DNA of 64,000 nucleotides from NCBI GenBank assembly GCA_024734495.1, contig JALMQS010000681.1, positions 8,941,576-9,005,575 of the forward strand, written 5' to 3'. The DNA comes from Forficula auricularia. Taxonomy: Eukaryota > Arthropoda > Insecta > Dermaptera > Forficulidae. The notes under the pieces are model-generated. The model ran no database searches. It was not told the DNA's origin and was given only the letters and a program-made list of their open reading frames with translations. This document shows, in pieces, positions 13,401-28,400 of this stretch (positions are counted from its first letter, which is position 1; each line of letters starts with the position of its first letter). The position numbers and the translations under genes were made by a program.

Positions 13401-16400
13401 TTCTAAGTAAATATATATTGCTCATGTTTCTATACTTATATATAATGTATAATTAGATATTATTATCTATTTAATTGAAGATATGGACAAAATATTTTTG
13501 TTTCATTCCAAAAGCTCGATAAAGTGAAAAATAAAAGAATAAGAATAGATAATTATTTGAAATTATTATTGTTTAGTTATAATTAGTTTCCCTATCTTAT
13601 TCTAATATTAACGAATATCAATTTATTAAATAGACCCATTCATAACATATAAAATCAACTGGTGAGTTCACCACACGACTTACACATTTTCATTTATTTG
13701 AAATCATCGCGAACTACTAATTTACACCCCCTTCTTTTATTTCGTTCTTTTTTTTTGATTTTCTCAAAAACGGCTCTAATGATTTTTTTAAAAATTAGCT
13801 TGCTGTACCTACTCCTTCGATCCTATATCGAGCTTAAGTTTTGAATTTCGTAGTTCTGAGACTTATGGTTGCGAAACGCAGGGGGGTACATACGTACATA
13901 CATTCTGACCAATAAATTTTTGGCCCCTTTTTGGCCTCTGGGGACCACAATATCCGGTTTTATGCCCCAAATCCTGTTTCCAACTATTAATGGCATCGAT
14001 TCCTTCCACCTAGAAGTTACAAAATGAAATTAACTTTTTTCATCTCTGAGATACAACCTCTCAAAGAGTCAGGACCCAGACAGGGCATCGCAATACTTCC
14101 ACATTATATTCTATGAATATAAATGTGAAGTAAAAATATTATAAAAGTGCCTGATAAAATAGAAATAGATTTGTTCACATCCCTACAATTCTTCAATTAA
14201 ATTTACCTATCATGGACAGGATTCAACCTATATTATTATTAATATAAGGCAAGGTGACCAATCGTCCTCCTTTAGGGAGGACAGTCCTTCTGTAAGCTCT
14301 GTCCTCCATTTCGACATTTGAAAATATTCGTATTCGATCGAGATTATATAGATGTTATAGATAAATTCAATGTTCAGATATTTCTAATATATTGTTAAGA
14401 GATGATACATTGACAAAAAACATTCTTTCAATGGAAAAGTACTCATTTAAATAAAAATTAATAGGCATGTCAACATAATTACAATATAAAATACTGCAAA
14501 TGTTTTTACTATACATTTTTCTTTATATTTTTTCTTAAATTCATTTGTGTCCTTCTTTTCATTGTAAAAAAGTTAGTCACCTTAATTAATATTATTATTT
14601 TTTTAGGAATGAGAACCAAAAATATAAAGTTTTGAGTGTGGAACTTCTTGTAAATATCCCAGAGAGAAGTAGAAGTCACTGTTCAACGCCTAGTCCAGGT
14701 GGTTCTTCAGTAGGTAAGTTGCCATATAAACACAATTACAATTTTATTTTGATGGAGTAATAGAAGTTTCATTACTCTGAACTAGAACACTCCATCAGAA
14801 TCCAGTTTTTTTTTTTTTTTTTTTAATGATAATGATGAGAGAAGGAGTTACACCAAAAAGGTGCAACCCCTAAAGGCCTCGGTTGGCCCCTCCATCGTGA
14901 AAAGAAAAAGAAAGAATTTTATGGGTTGGGCGGAGGTCGAAGGTATCTGTGGATACGGGTCTTAAATAGCTTAAGGTTATAAGTCGCGGGAAAGATGGTG
15001 GCAGGGAGCGAGTTCCAGTCTCTGGAGGTCATAGGAATAAAAGAGTTGGCGAAAGCGCTTGTTCGACTTTTATCCAATTTGACAGCGAAGGGGTGCTGAG
15101 CGTTAGAAAACCGCGTGTTTCTCGTAAAGAGGGCATTAGGGGGGATAAGAGATTTCAGCTCGACTGAACAGACACCGTGATAGTATCTGTAGTACAGGGA
15201 AAGGGCAGAAACGGTTCTTCGGTGAGCCAGGGAGTCGAGTGAGTTGGTTAGAGCCGGGTCTCCTATTAGTTTAATTGCTCGCTTCTGAATTGCATCCAGT
15301 GTAGCAAGAGAATGCTTGGATGCACCCCTCCACAGATGAGAGCCATATTCGAGACAGGGACGAATTTGAGCCTTATACAGCATAAGAAGTTGACTGGGAG
15401 TATAACAGCGTCTAGACCTAAATAGGAGACCAAGCTTGCGCGCTGCAGCTTTAGCAGTGGTTGAGATATGGTCATTCCATGAAAGGTTAGTTACATTTAG
15501 AAAATACTTTTAACAAATTTGGAATAGAATAAATGAAAAAAGAGAAAGAATTAAATTTTTAGGACAAATTCTAAGATTTTAGTTAATTTTAACCTGAGGT
15601 GATTTTTTGAAAAACATTCCAACTATTTTCAAAAAAAGATGCTCAAATCTTTAGTTTTATATTTAAATAAGAGGACTTGTATGAAAAACGTTTTTTCAAT
15701 TTAAGCTAAATTTTTTTAATTTCCGTTATATAAGAATGGAGTAAAAAATTTCTGTGCTTATATAATATATTATGGTTCAGAGGGAGGTTTTTGTCTCGAG
15801 GGTGTGAGCTGACTGCCCGGAAAGCATGTTAGTTCACAGGTTCGACTCCTGAGGGGATGAATCCCCTCTGATATCGCAATTTAATAATATTTCTACTAAA
15901 ATCTTAGAATTTGTCCTAAAAATTAAATTATTTCTCTTTTAATAAACATTGGTTAATTTTAACCTGAGGTGATTTTTTGAAAAACATTCCAACTATTTTA
16001 TAATAAATATATATTTATATTTAAATGTAATAAAAGTTGGAAATTTAAATTTAAAATTTTATTCACACTCACCCAGAGCTTGGTAAAATATACCACCTCA
16101 GGTTTTTGGAATGCAAAATAATACTTAAAAAATATAAATGAAATACTTAAAAAACAAAGTACTTTTATTTAAAAAAATCTAAATCAAAAATGTTCAGTGA
16201 ATATTTCAACTTTTAATTAATTGTAATTTGATAAATATACTAGCTGTGTATTAGTTGTAAAATCAACGGCTTGGTTTCTTAACGTGTTATTTGATTGTAT
16301 AGAAATATATAATTAGATTAAACTATTCTAGTTCTAATATAAATATAATGTTATATAATCAGAATTACCTATCAATATATTGATGTTAGTTGCTAAAAAT

Positions 16401-19400
16401 ATTGAATAAATATTGAAATAAATAGACTAATATATTTAAAAAAACTAAAAACATGCTTCTAAAAAGTACAAAATAATGTAATACCTAATCAAAAAGTGTG
16501 GGGCGCAGAAACTTTTAATTAATTTCGACAAAGTCCCCCACGCTTTTTGATTAAGTATTACATTATTTTATACTTTTTAGAAACATGTTTTTTAGTTTTT
16601 TAAAATATAATTTCTTTTTTCTCTTTTTGGTCTTAATTATTTTTAAAGAGAAAATTTTGCGGAATTTAACAGAATTAAATGTATTTATTTTTATTATTTT
16701 TATATAATTTCATTTAAATTGAGTAGGTAAACAATTATATTTATAACGAAATGGTCGCGGAATTTAACTGAACAAAAGTCACATTGATACATAGATACAT
16801 ATCTTTAAAATACTCATCGTTTCGAACAGGGCTCCAAAAAAATTGCAGTTTTTCAAAACTTCAACCTCATTGCGGCACGGGTTCAGCACACCCAAAAACA
16901 TAAAGAGTCGAAGAAATTACAACTACCCTAACTTTCCGGGTAAAAACACAATTTAACTGGACTATTTGTTTTAATTAAAAAAAAATTCCTACTCAATATT
17001 TTGCTTTGTGGATTGACCCCCCACCCATGAAAATTTTCTGACTGCGCCACTGCTTACAGCAATGTATTTCACATACATATATTAGAAAGTGCCCAGCTCT
17101 GCACACACTCTATTATTTTTTTAAAAGTATACTCATTATCTTTGTTTTGACTTTTTTTAAGGATTATCGGACATAAGTAGCTTGGGAACTGGAGCTGGAA
17201 GTGGAATGTTAAGTTCGCGACTAGGCCAAAGGCTTATTAAAAGACCTTCCGTCGATAGTGGAATTCATCTAGGAGCTGCTTCAGAACCATCATCTATCAA
17301 GTCCACTCGAAGTAGTCTCCCAACTTCAAAACCTTTCAGGGATCTTCACAAATTAACACGGTAGCTAATTATTTTTAAGAATTGTTTTTATTTGTAATTT
17401 CTATTTCTTAATTGAAAGCGACATAAGCTAAAAACAAAAAAATCCCATTTTTAAGGGTTCCGTAGTTATTTAAATTTCTCATAATTTCGTGTCAATCTAC
17501 AGTTTGATAGTCGGATATCATAACTAGAGACCGGATTTTTATGCAGTAAAAACTGTCAAAATATGCCATAAAATATGCAGTTAAAAATGCCGAAATATGC
17601 AAATAATATACAGTATACGTTGAAATATGCAAAAATATGCAGTAAAAGATATCCAAATAAATTTTTTTATGCACTAAAAAATTAAAATTGAAGACAAAAA
17701 GACTATTTATTTGAAGGAATGCTATGAAAGGAATAAAATGATAAAGTAAGCCAAGTGTTAAATATGTACATTTATTGAGGGAAATGTGGTTGGGTTGGCC
17801 GAGGGGATGGCGTACCAGCCTGCTAATAAAGTGGACCCAGGTTCGGGTCCAACTCGCGGCAACTGGCTAAGATCTGATCCCTAGATAGAACACAAAATTT
17901 TAAAATATAATAGTATCATAAATTGTCTTATGGCTAGAAAGACCGATTTCTCTTACTTTAACATAAGACTTTAGGATACATTGACTTCTTTTAATGAAAA
18001 ATTATCCAAGAAAACCAACCCTTAATGGAATTGATCAATTATGCCTTAGTATCTATATTATTTCCATTCATTCACAGTCTTTCAAATAGTTGTTTTGTGC
18101 AATTTTTCTTTTGAAGCCCCAGTCACGTGGTCAGAGTCCACAAAGTTGCTAATTTTTCAGCTCTTTGATTTAAAAATCCATGATGATAATTATGGTCTCT
18201 ATAAAATAATTAGTTTGGATAATAGATAAACAAATGTTTTTATTTTGACTTGGTTGTATAGAAATTTTGCGTTGAAGTGACAATCATATTGAAAAACAAG
18301 CTACTTACGTTTACTATCACTATTATTATATATGTACAGGTTCGGGCATAAAGATCTACCACATTTTGAAGAAGTATAAAAAAATGAAAAAAATTATCTA
18401 GAAGGAAACTGAATATATTTTTGAAAAGAACAAAATACATTTTTTTTTAATGTTTTAATTATTATATCAGACAAAAAAAGAAGGAGGGGTCAAAAATGAA
18501 AATTCTAGCCCTTTCGACCAAACAATGTATACAAAATTTGATTAGTTTTTGCATTTCTAGCCTTCTGGGGGTCCACAGAATATGTATACAAAATTTGGTA
18601 GAGTTCGGTTTAAAGGGCTAGAATTTTCATTTTTGACACTCCCCCCCCCTCCCCCATTTTGGGCGGTTATTTTTTGCATTTTTAGCTTTTTTGGGGCCCG
18701 TAGTATATGTATACAAAATTTGGTTGAGTTTGGTAGAAAGGGCTAAAATTTTCTTTTTTGACCCCCCCCCCTTTTTTTTTGTATGATAATGTTTAAAAAA
18801 CATTTAAAAAAAAATATTTCATGTTCTTTTCAAAAGTATATTCAGTTTTTTTCTAGTTAAGTTTTTTCATTTTTTATACCTCATCAAAATGTGGTAGATC
18901 TTTATGGCCCGCCCTGTATAAGCGTAAGTATCTATGGAACCCTCTTTAATACATAGTCCGACACGCACTTGGTCGGGTTTTGTAATAATCATAATTACTT
19001 AAATACCCCTTAAATATTCAGAAATTTTGTATTTCTGTTTGAAGACTTGACAGATCGATGTCTTTACCGATCAGTTCTCCGATGGATTGCTCCCCGATGG
19101 ATTCGTCCGATACAGCCTCTGTGCTCCGAGCTAGTCCTGTTCGACGATTACACGACTTCACACTCTGTAAGCTTAATCATTTGCACGGCTATCCAATCAC
19201 TCGATCCCTTTTTCACTTCACTTCTGCCTTTTGATTACGATTAGTTCATTCTCTCATTGTTTCAAAATATTCAGACTCACTTCTGTGCAGGTGAAAGTTG
19301 AAATCAGGTAAGTCTTGACTCGATCTATTAGGGATTTTTTTTCTACACATTCCATTTCATTTTCTTTTATTTGAATGAATTTATATCCCATTTATATATT

Positions 19401-22400
19401 ATACAAATGATATATATATAAAAATGTTTTTGAATGGGATCGCTTAGTTTCGGCTATATTTTTCGGTTTCTTCTACTTTTACTTTTCTTGTTATTTTGTA
19501 ATATACTTTAATTACTTATTTTAATAATTAGCATAATTTAGTTTAATTCTAGACGAATAAGAATAGAATTTAGTTTTAAGATAGGCTTCAATATAGCAGT
19601 TTAAAATTGTAATTTTGATATTTATTTTTTTGCCTGGAACATCATTTTTTATTCTTAAATATTCAAAGATCTTGATATTTCTCTAATGAAATGTTCATAA
19701 CTATTTTTAAAGGAAATTTAAGCAATCAACAATATTAAACTAAGTATTTTTTTTTCTTTTTAATATTCATTTCGAAAACAACAAGCTATTTCTGAAAATT
19801 TATTTTATGTAGGTATATCTTTGATTAAATTTTAATTTTCTCATTAATATATCAAAGAATAATTGATACGTCAACAAGAATTATTTTGACCGCGCTGATT
19901 TGAAAAAAAAGATATTTTTATCTCGCGAGACTACTGCGGATTACGCTATTGGAGTCTGTGGAGTATTAAGTCTGGACCAAGAGAGAAAAAGATGTAATCC
20001 ACTTAGCTACAATCCAACGTCATTTCGCGTATAGCCCGCTAGACATTCGGATGGATCACCGAGTGAATTGGAAATCTCAGATGTTATATACTCGATCTCC
20101 CAGTCCAGAGCGCTAGATCTATTAGCATGTATGTTAGATGCCTGCCATTAATTAACTGAAGGTTTTCTACAAATATTATTTTCACTCAATATTTGACAAA
20201 AATTCCCTACATTAGAGTCGTGATCGAATAAAATGTAGAAAACCTTCAGTTAATATCTTTGATTGATATTATATACAAATACCAAAAAATTCTTTTAAAT
20301 ATATTAATCCACCGAAATAGATTGAGTAAACCAATTCTAGGTAAAATATTAAAAATGTGAGCCATTCAAATTTCTAAGCAATACTTAAGGAGGTTCGGGA
20401 CTGCAGTCTATCTGGTTGATCTACGAAAAAAATCTTTTGTATTTCTGCAGAGTGACAACTTCTGCTCACTAAATTTTTTAATAAAAAAATTGTTAATAAT
20501 GAGATTAATTTCGAACACAAATCTTTGTTTTGGTAATATTAATAAAAAGAATATTGAGATAATTTTTTTCTCATTATAAAAACATTTATTTAACACAAAA
20601 ATAATTTCAAGAAATAGATTTGGAATTCTACACTAGTGCTTTTGTTATATTCTGTTGGCTGCAAATAACTTTTTATCTTTACATTTATGAATAACTAATT
20701 AACTAGACTGTCAAATCTATTGAAAAATGTATCATTCGATTCATAAAAGTTGAATTATTGATCTGTATAAATTTGTTGAAAATGATATAATTTGTATAAA
20801 ACTTATAGCCATTTTAAAAGCTCGATCCATTTACTTCCATGTTAAAAGGACTATTTTCAATAATTTATTTCTCGGTAATGGGACAGACGATCAACTTCAA
20901 ATTTCGGGAATAGATATTTAATACATCAATGATTCGGTGGTAAAAATTTGAGAATTTTCTTATAAAAATGATAAATAGTCTCGATCCGTCTTAAATAAGA
21001 TAACGAAAAATCGGTTTATGAATAAAACACTGAAAAATATTGCGTAAGTCTAATTTCATATTTTTAATATCATTTCACTGTATTTCTCAGGATATTTTAG
21101 TCAATGGCTTTCATAGATATAATAATAATAAAATTATTTATGTATAAAGAGATGAAAACATTTTTAAAAATAGATGAAATTTTAAATTAAATCTCGACAA
21201 CATTCAAATTGCACAATTAAATGTTGAATTTTCTCTATATGTAGGAATTCATGAATCCTTAAAGTTATTCAATGTGATTATTCTTTGATGAATGAGTTTT
21301 TTTTTTAGATTTTTTTTCAATCAATTAATTTTTTAGTACCACATAGGTGGTTCAGAAGTTGAAGTAGAAGAAATGGCTGAAAGTCAAAGCGACATTATAC
21401 TAGAATGGCTTACTATATATAGAATTTGCTTGTCGACTTTCTCACACGAGAGCTGAGATGTGTCGACGGCTATACACCCACTCTACACCTGCGACATTAA
21501 ATAGGCGAATAAAAATGAAGACATCCCTTTAGAGGGAGCCTCTAGATTAATGCAATTTCTATCCTTAATTCCTTTCATTCATAAAATAATTGTTTTTTTA
21601 ATGTGTCATATCGATTCTATAATGTTAATTTACCATTAAAAAGAAAAATAGAACGAATTTTACTCAATTTTTGTATAATTAAAATTCTCAGTGAAAAGGA
21701 TTTCAAACGCAACTAAAAGTACAATCTAGATGTGACGTCACAGTCTTACACTTTCTGTCGCAATTCTCCTTGTTGCACCCTAATTGAATTATACTTTTCT
21801 ATCACACCATGTAAATATATTTGCACATATACAACCATGACTGTTCATCCTTTCGAAGCGTTTCGATACCCATTTAATTTAAATTTAATTACTATTTTAA
21901 AATCTATAAATAATTAAGTACTTCGGGCTAAATGGGCAACTAGGCCATGTCATGGTATCTCGTTAAAGCTAAACCGTTTGGAATTTCCCTCATTTTATCA
22001 TCATCATCATTAGCCTGTCGATAGCGACAATCCACTCCTGAATATAGGCCTCTTCCATCAAATGGAAGGGGGTTGGCATTAAGTCACCACGCTTGCCAGA
22101 CGGATTGGTGACTAGGAATCAGATTATAGCCGGTCAAATATCAATGCAGGGACTCGGACTCGAACCCGGGACTCCTGCTTAGAAGGCTAGTGTCTTAAGC
22201 TCTCGGCTAATCCGATTCCCTCATTTTATAGTTAGGATCAATTCTTGTAGTACTTCCCAACAATCTCAAACAACAACCGTATGTTTTCTTTTTTTTTCTT
22301 TACTTAATGAAGCTTGCATCGAATTTATATATTTTTTTATTTAATGCAACTTGTTATCGCAACACAAAACATAAAATAACGTTTATTAAAATGTTCTCTT

Positions 22401-25400
22401 CTACTCTTATTCTGTTTTTTCGTGAATTATTGTATTCTCGGAGATTAAAATTATTTCTAAATGTTGCAAGGTTGTGACGCTCATAGGCCCAGTTGTATGT
22501 CTGTTGGTAAAGGCTTTGTAAAGGTTGACAAGGGATAAAACCTTAGAATTCACATTTTGCCCGGCGGGATGGCCAATCAGATGAAAGTGCGTGTCATTCT
22601 AAGGTTTTACCCTTTGTCAACCTTTACAAAGACTTTACCAAACGACATACAACTGGCCCATAATGAAATCATAACTCAGCCGCTCTTCTCGGATAACTAG
22701 GCCTGCCTCTGAGTTGTTTTGAATCATCAAAAAAAATTGTTTCGGACTTTTATAAGAAGAGGTGTTAGAAATAGTGAAAATGTACATAAGAATGAATGCT
22801 ATGGCTATTAGAATTAAGAATAAGAGACACTGTAGTTCCAGTACTGGAAAAAATCAATTGAATTTTATTCATCCTTCTTTAAAAATTAACATATCCAGTA
22901 CGCACCAACCCATTTAAATTTCTTATTTAATATTAGTTTTTATTTTACCAAGAAAAGAACAGCGTCTTCGGGGCCTATAATAGGTGTATCCGGAGCGAAA
23001 AAACATTCAATAAAATGTTCGGTAATCTGAAAATATTTTTAGATTTCAAACCAGTGAAGTAAATTTATTTATTAAACATATTCACTTTATCAAATCTCAC
23101 TGATTTTTTTTTACTCAAGCTCAACTATCACATTATATTTAAACAAATACATAATTTCATTTTCTCCTACTTTTCAATTAAATTTTATTTAAAAAAAATC
23201 CTTAATCCTTGAAATATTTCCTTTTTCGATTCTTGATTTGCATATGGTCCGATCGTTCAAGTCTGTAGTTTTCAACTTTCACCAATTTTGCACCATTTTC
23301 GAAGCATGAATTGACTAGCTCTTCAATATTTTGCCTTCTTTCTTGGTTCTCTTGATCTTTTGGGCTGGTCTCCTCCTTTGGTCACCCGTGTCGCGTGCAG
23401 GTGCTGCAGCTTCACTTGACTCTTGTACTTCAGGTGAGAGCGGCTGTAGTCCGCCCCCAGCCCCGGAAGACAACCGATCTTCCGGCGTCGCCGTCGACGA
23501 CATTGAGGGCGTCTCCAAGGTTCCTTCGCAGCCCGTAGGTCAGTCCTATCTCAAGAAGCAGACGACTCTGCAATGCTGGCCCTCATGCCGACTTTTTCCT
23601 CTAAACAAAAATAATATTATAACAGGATTAAATCTAATCTAATATAAAGAATTACTAATATTTAATGAACTAATTATTCATAAATTTGCGTAAGGTCCGA
23701 TAAATCAATATATATTCGAGTTGCGTTTTACCGACTACCCCCGCAAGGCATTAACCTAAGTACTTAAGCCACGACATTTACATATGAGGATTGTATATCT
23801 TTAAAAATTATTAAATCTTTTGTTCACTTATTGAATACGCCCAATTCGTGTGACGTCCCTGCCCCTCTATTTGAGCCGTTTATTTTGAAAGTGGCCCAAC
23901 TCCATTTATCTTCAAATCGAGATATTTAAGGGTTTGCGTTTCAATGAATTTAAAAATATACGCATAGGATACTAATGAGTCATACTGTTTAAATGTATCT
24001 AAGGGCTTATAATTCGATGGAGCCGGCTGGCTACACGCACGAAAAAACATGACTCATGCGGCGTTACCTCGCTCTGAGGCGTTCCATTTAAGGCTTGAAG
24101 TGCAAGCGAGAGCGCGGAACGAGCGACAAAGATTGAGGCGGGCTTTTTAAAAGCTACAGTAAAAAATTTTAATGATGTTCCCAAATTTTAAATTTAAGAT
24201 TTATGAACAATAATTTAATCACAGTTTATTCTTAAAATAAATTATTCAAAATTATTACTTTTTTACAACAAATTACAACAAATTACAATTAAATTTGCAA
24301 AAATAATTAAGTAACTAATTGAACAACAACCTTTATTCAGTTTACTTGCTGAAAGAAATAATGTCAATACAAAATTTATTATTATAAAATAATAAAATCA
24401 AAAATTAAATTTTAACAGTCGAGTAGAAATTTAAACAATAAATTTTATTCAAGTATTTTGTAAATTTAAAATGATTTTCTGAACGAAGAATTTTATGAAA
24501 AAAATCCGTTGTCTGTAAAGTCGGTTTACTGACGATAGTTGAACGTGACAACGTCATAAGAAAATACTGATGGAATGGTATTTTCTTATGACGTTGTCAC
24601 GTTCAACTGTCGTCAGTGAACCGACATTGCAGACAACCGATTTTTTTTATACAGTAGTGTCAACACGATATTCTCTAACTTTCTTGGTCTACCCCGACGT
24701 GGTAATAAATCCTAATAAGGACTTTAAAATTTTCATTCTCATTCATTGATGTCTTATAGAAAATTTTATACGGTTTATTTCTAACAAAACGGATCCAACA
24801 TATTTTTAACTAATTTATTGATTCTCCGTCAGAATTCTTTACCCTTTTAAAAATTGCGTCTTCTAATAATTTTGTTGATACAAATGGAGTTAGGCCACTT
24901 TCAAAATAAACGGCTCATTTGTTGCTAATTACCTATAAAAATTTCATATCTAAATAAACAAGTCTCTTCATTAATTTTTGTCCATAATCCAGGCATTTAT
25001 TATACATAAGACCTCGGATTTAGTAGTTAACCTCTCTTCTATATAAATTTTTCATTCTCAATAAATATAATTAAAGTCAAATCTATTTTAATAAATTACA
25101 TGCATTAATTTAAACTTGAAATTTTCTTAATTTTAAAAAATGAAAAAGTTTTCACAAAACATGGTCTATAAGGAATAGTATAGAACAGCGATTCTTAACA
25201 GCGGGCCGCGAAAATATTAGAATTTTTTAAATTTTCATATCTTTACAAATAAATAAAAAAAAAATATGTTAATAGTTTTTGTAAGTTATACATAATCATG
25301 TAATTGACAGATGAATTTATTGACATCTCAATATTCTTAAAACTTAAACTAAACGGAACGTTGAGCGAATAGGTAAATTTGACACAGACAGACAGACAGA

Positions 25401-28400
25401 CAAAATTACAAGTTGAATAAAACCGTATAAATATTTTTTATAAGTCTAGGTTTACAATTTTTATACTATAACAAATATACTTACATTTGCAAATATACCT
25501 CTATTTTTCAAGAAATGTGTTACTGAAAATCTGATAAAGCATTGTTACATTTGAGAGTTTTTTTTTGTACGAGTAATTACGAGTATGTTACCTAATGGTG
25601 GGGGGAGGGTACTGACCGCGAAAATATTTTAAGGGGGCCGCGAATATACTTTCGGATTTTAAGGGGGCCGCGACTAATAAAAGGTTAAGAACCACTGGTA
25701 TAGAACGCATCCATCGACTGTAACACCAAACAAACGTTATCCTTTAGCAAGGGCAGCCATGACGTAAGCACAAATGGAGCTTATTTAATCATATTTCATT
25801 TTTTGAATCATTATCTTAAGTTTATACTTCTGATGCTGTGATTTTAGAAATGAAATCTAAACTAGTTAAAATAAATAAATTTGTAAAGTTCCTGAATAAC
25901 ATCCATCTACTTAAAATTAATTATTCTTTATTAAACAATTATGGTAGAAAAACTTTGTAAGTTCCATTTGAGAATTATTTCATTGTTTTGCTTTTTATAT
26001 AAAAATCAAATAAGCTCTCCCGTGCCATTTTAACGACAAGCGATTAAAAATCCCTTATTTCCTCATTCTTTTCAGGTAAGCCCTTATTTTAAATAATTTT
26101 TACCTTGTAATTTATCTTTCTTTTTCCTTTTTTTATTAATTTTGCTTGGAATGGATTTTCTGCTCGAAATTTGAATTATAAATTCTTCTTCGCTTAGATT
26201 TTTTTTGTAAATTTAATATTTTCATGTGTGTTCTTAAAAATTTAAACTAGCATCTTGTTTAATTAAAATTCACATTGATTAGATTTGATTATTTACTAGG
26301 GCTGAACAAGTGTTAAAAATATTAACAAACCATTTAACTAATTTTATTTCTGTTTAATCACTAAATAATACATTAATTCCGAATTCCGATAGATCTAAGC
26401 TTTAGAAGGGAAACGATCTAATAAAAAAAAACTGTTTAATTTCAATTTACTCTTCCTTACTACTTTACTAATTATTTATTTACTTCTTTACACAAAAGAA
26501 CTCATCATTGCTTTTGTGCCCAACTTATAAACATCTAATAAATCGGTGCTGTTTTCAGGGGAACAAGATGTTCGGGTTCTCACCTTAGCGGAGCAGATTA
26601 TTGCTGCAATTCCTGAACGTATTAAGGTATTCATTTATTAATTAATTGTAATTATTCCATATATGTCAAATATTAACTAATTCTGAGAGAGTACTTCAAA
26701 ATTGTAAATCTTTTCCTAATGCATTACTGTCAAATGTTACAGAGTCGCTGGAATATTTTGAAAAATTAATATAAAAAAAATTGTTCTTTAGGAATTCTGA
26801 AATCTGTTTGAAATGCAAATAAGGCTTAACGTTAGATTTTTAATTCAGTCTCAGATAAAACTTTACAAAGAAATTGCTTTGTTCTTCGAAAGACAGTGAT
26901 CTACTGTACTTATAGATATGGTAAAGTGGTCCGTCGAGAAAGTGGATCAATTCACCCAGAATGTGAATCTGGTACCTGGGTTCAATTCCATAGGACTCTA
27001 TAAGTCCTCTCATCAAGTTATCAAACATATCTAATTAGCTTTCGATTCAATCGACATCTAGAGACTGGAACTCTCTTCCTCCGACCGTCTTCCCAACAAC
27101 ATATAACCTTCAATCTTTCAAGAAACGCATCCACCAATACCTTCAACTCCGACCCAATCCCTAAATCTCTTCTTATTTCCAGGATACAAGAGGCCACCGC
27201 AGACTTTAGAGGTTGAACCTTTTCGGTGCAACTTCTTGTATCAGTATCATTATAAAAAAAATCTATATGAATCTTTTTAAATTAACATAAACTAATTCTA
27301 TTTTTACTCCAAATTATTTACAGAATGAGAGTTCTGCTGACGAATGTATGATGAGCCAAGATAGTAGTCCTCAACCATCTGAAGAACAATTAAGTGATGT
27401 CTTAATCGATCCAATGATGTCAATTGATGATGCTACGTCAGCATTCGAACAATCCGAGTTTAATTTTGAGTTTAGTGATCACAACTACAGGTTTGTATGA
27501 TAATTTTACGATTGGCAAATCCATCATTTTTTTTCCTCGAGATTTATTTTTTCTTAGTCTTACAAACTTAATTCTTTCAAAAATGAGTTTTAAGATACCT
27601 TTACTCCAATTCATCCCCTAATATTCTTTAATTTCAAATATACTTATTACCTGTCTCTCGTATATTTATATAATTTCGAAGATAATATAATAATCTAAAG
27701 ATTGGTTTGACACATCCACCCGCCTTTTCCCATACCAACTGCTTTTAAAGTCCTACATCCCATATCTTTCATTATCTGGGAAAAATACCCTTATCTAGAC
27801 TTTTCTCATCCCCTTTTCTTTGTTAGTTCCCCCCGCTAAAATATACCTTAGCAATACCATGTCTTAACGTGTAAAATTATAAAACAAATAGATATAGTAT
27901 ATGTAATTAATTCTAATTGAGCGAAAATGTTGATGTTTTTGCTTAGTTTTTTTCAAAAATTCTCAAAAATCTTAAAACTATTCTCATTAAAAATAATATC
28001 AAAAATAAACAACAGCATTTTGATTGCAATTCAAATTTATTCAGCAATTAATCTCAATTTTTCTTTGTGTCTGGTTATTGGGTACTTGGACTTGAAATAA
28101 AATTAGAAATAAAATTTTCAAAATATTGCTACGTTTCACAGTATATGTTTCTGCTTCCTCAGGCAATTTACAACAATACCAACAATTGTAATTATATGGA
28201 ATCATTAAACAAAACATAAATAAAATTTCCTTTTTACAAAATTTACATTTGAGCTAAACCTCGTAATAAGTAATAATGGATCAATTAATCTCAATATAAA
28301 TATGCGATTTAGTTTTGTTATTCTTATTGATTTTTGAGATAGAGCGCACTCAAAATTCAACCATTTCTAAATTCACTCACGAACACTCAGACATTTTGAA

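Noticed and set aside
15266..15475. - strand frame of 69 codons
   Set aside because: It is an alternate frame of the LINE ORF2 fragment. The correct frame is the 14919-15491 one.
17783..17870. Functional tRNA-Ser gene
   Set aside because: The D-arm and B-box look right, but the acceptor stem does not pair and the variable arm is not convincing. It is more likely a SINE head.
23331..23642. + strand frame with a signal-peptide-like start (MPSFLVLLIFWAGLLLWSP)
   Set aside because: The first codon is TTG, there is no ATG near, and the tail becomes non-protein-like. It is probably the complement of the - strand frame.
17360..26559. Direct splice from 17360 to 26559
   Set aside because: It would shift the EQDVRVLTLAEQ exon out of frame. 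Inserting 19054-19166 restores both junctions.
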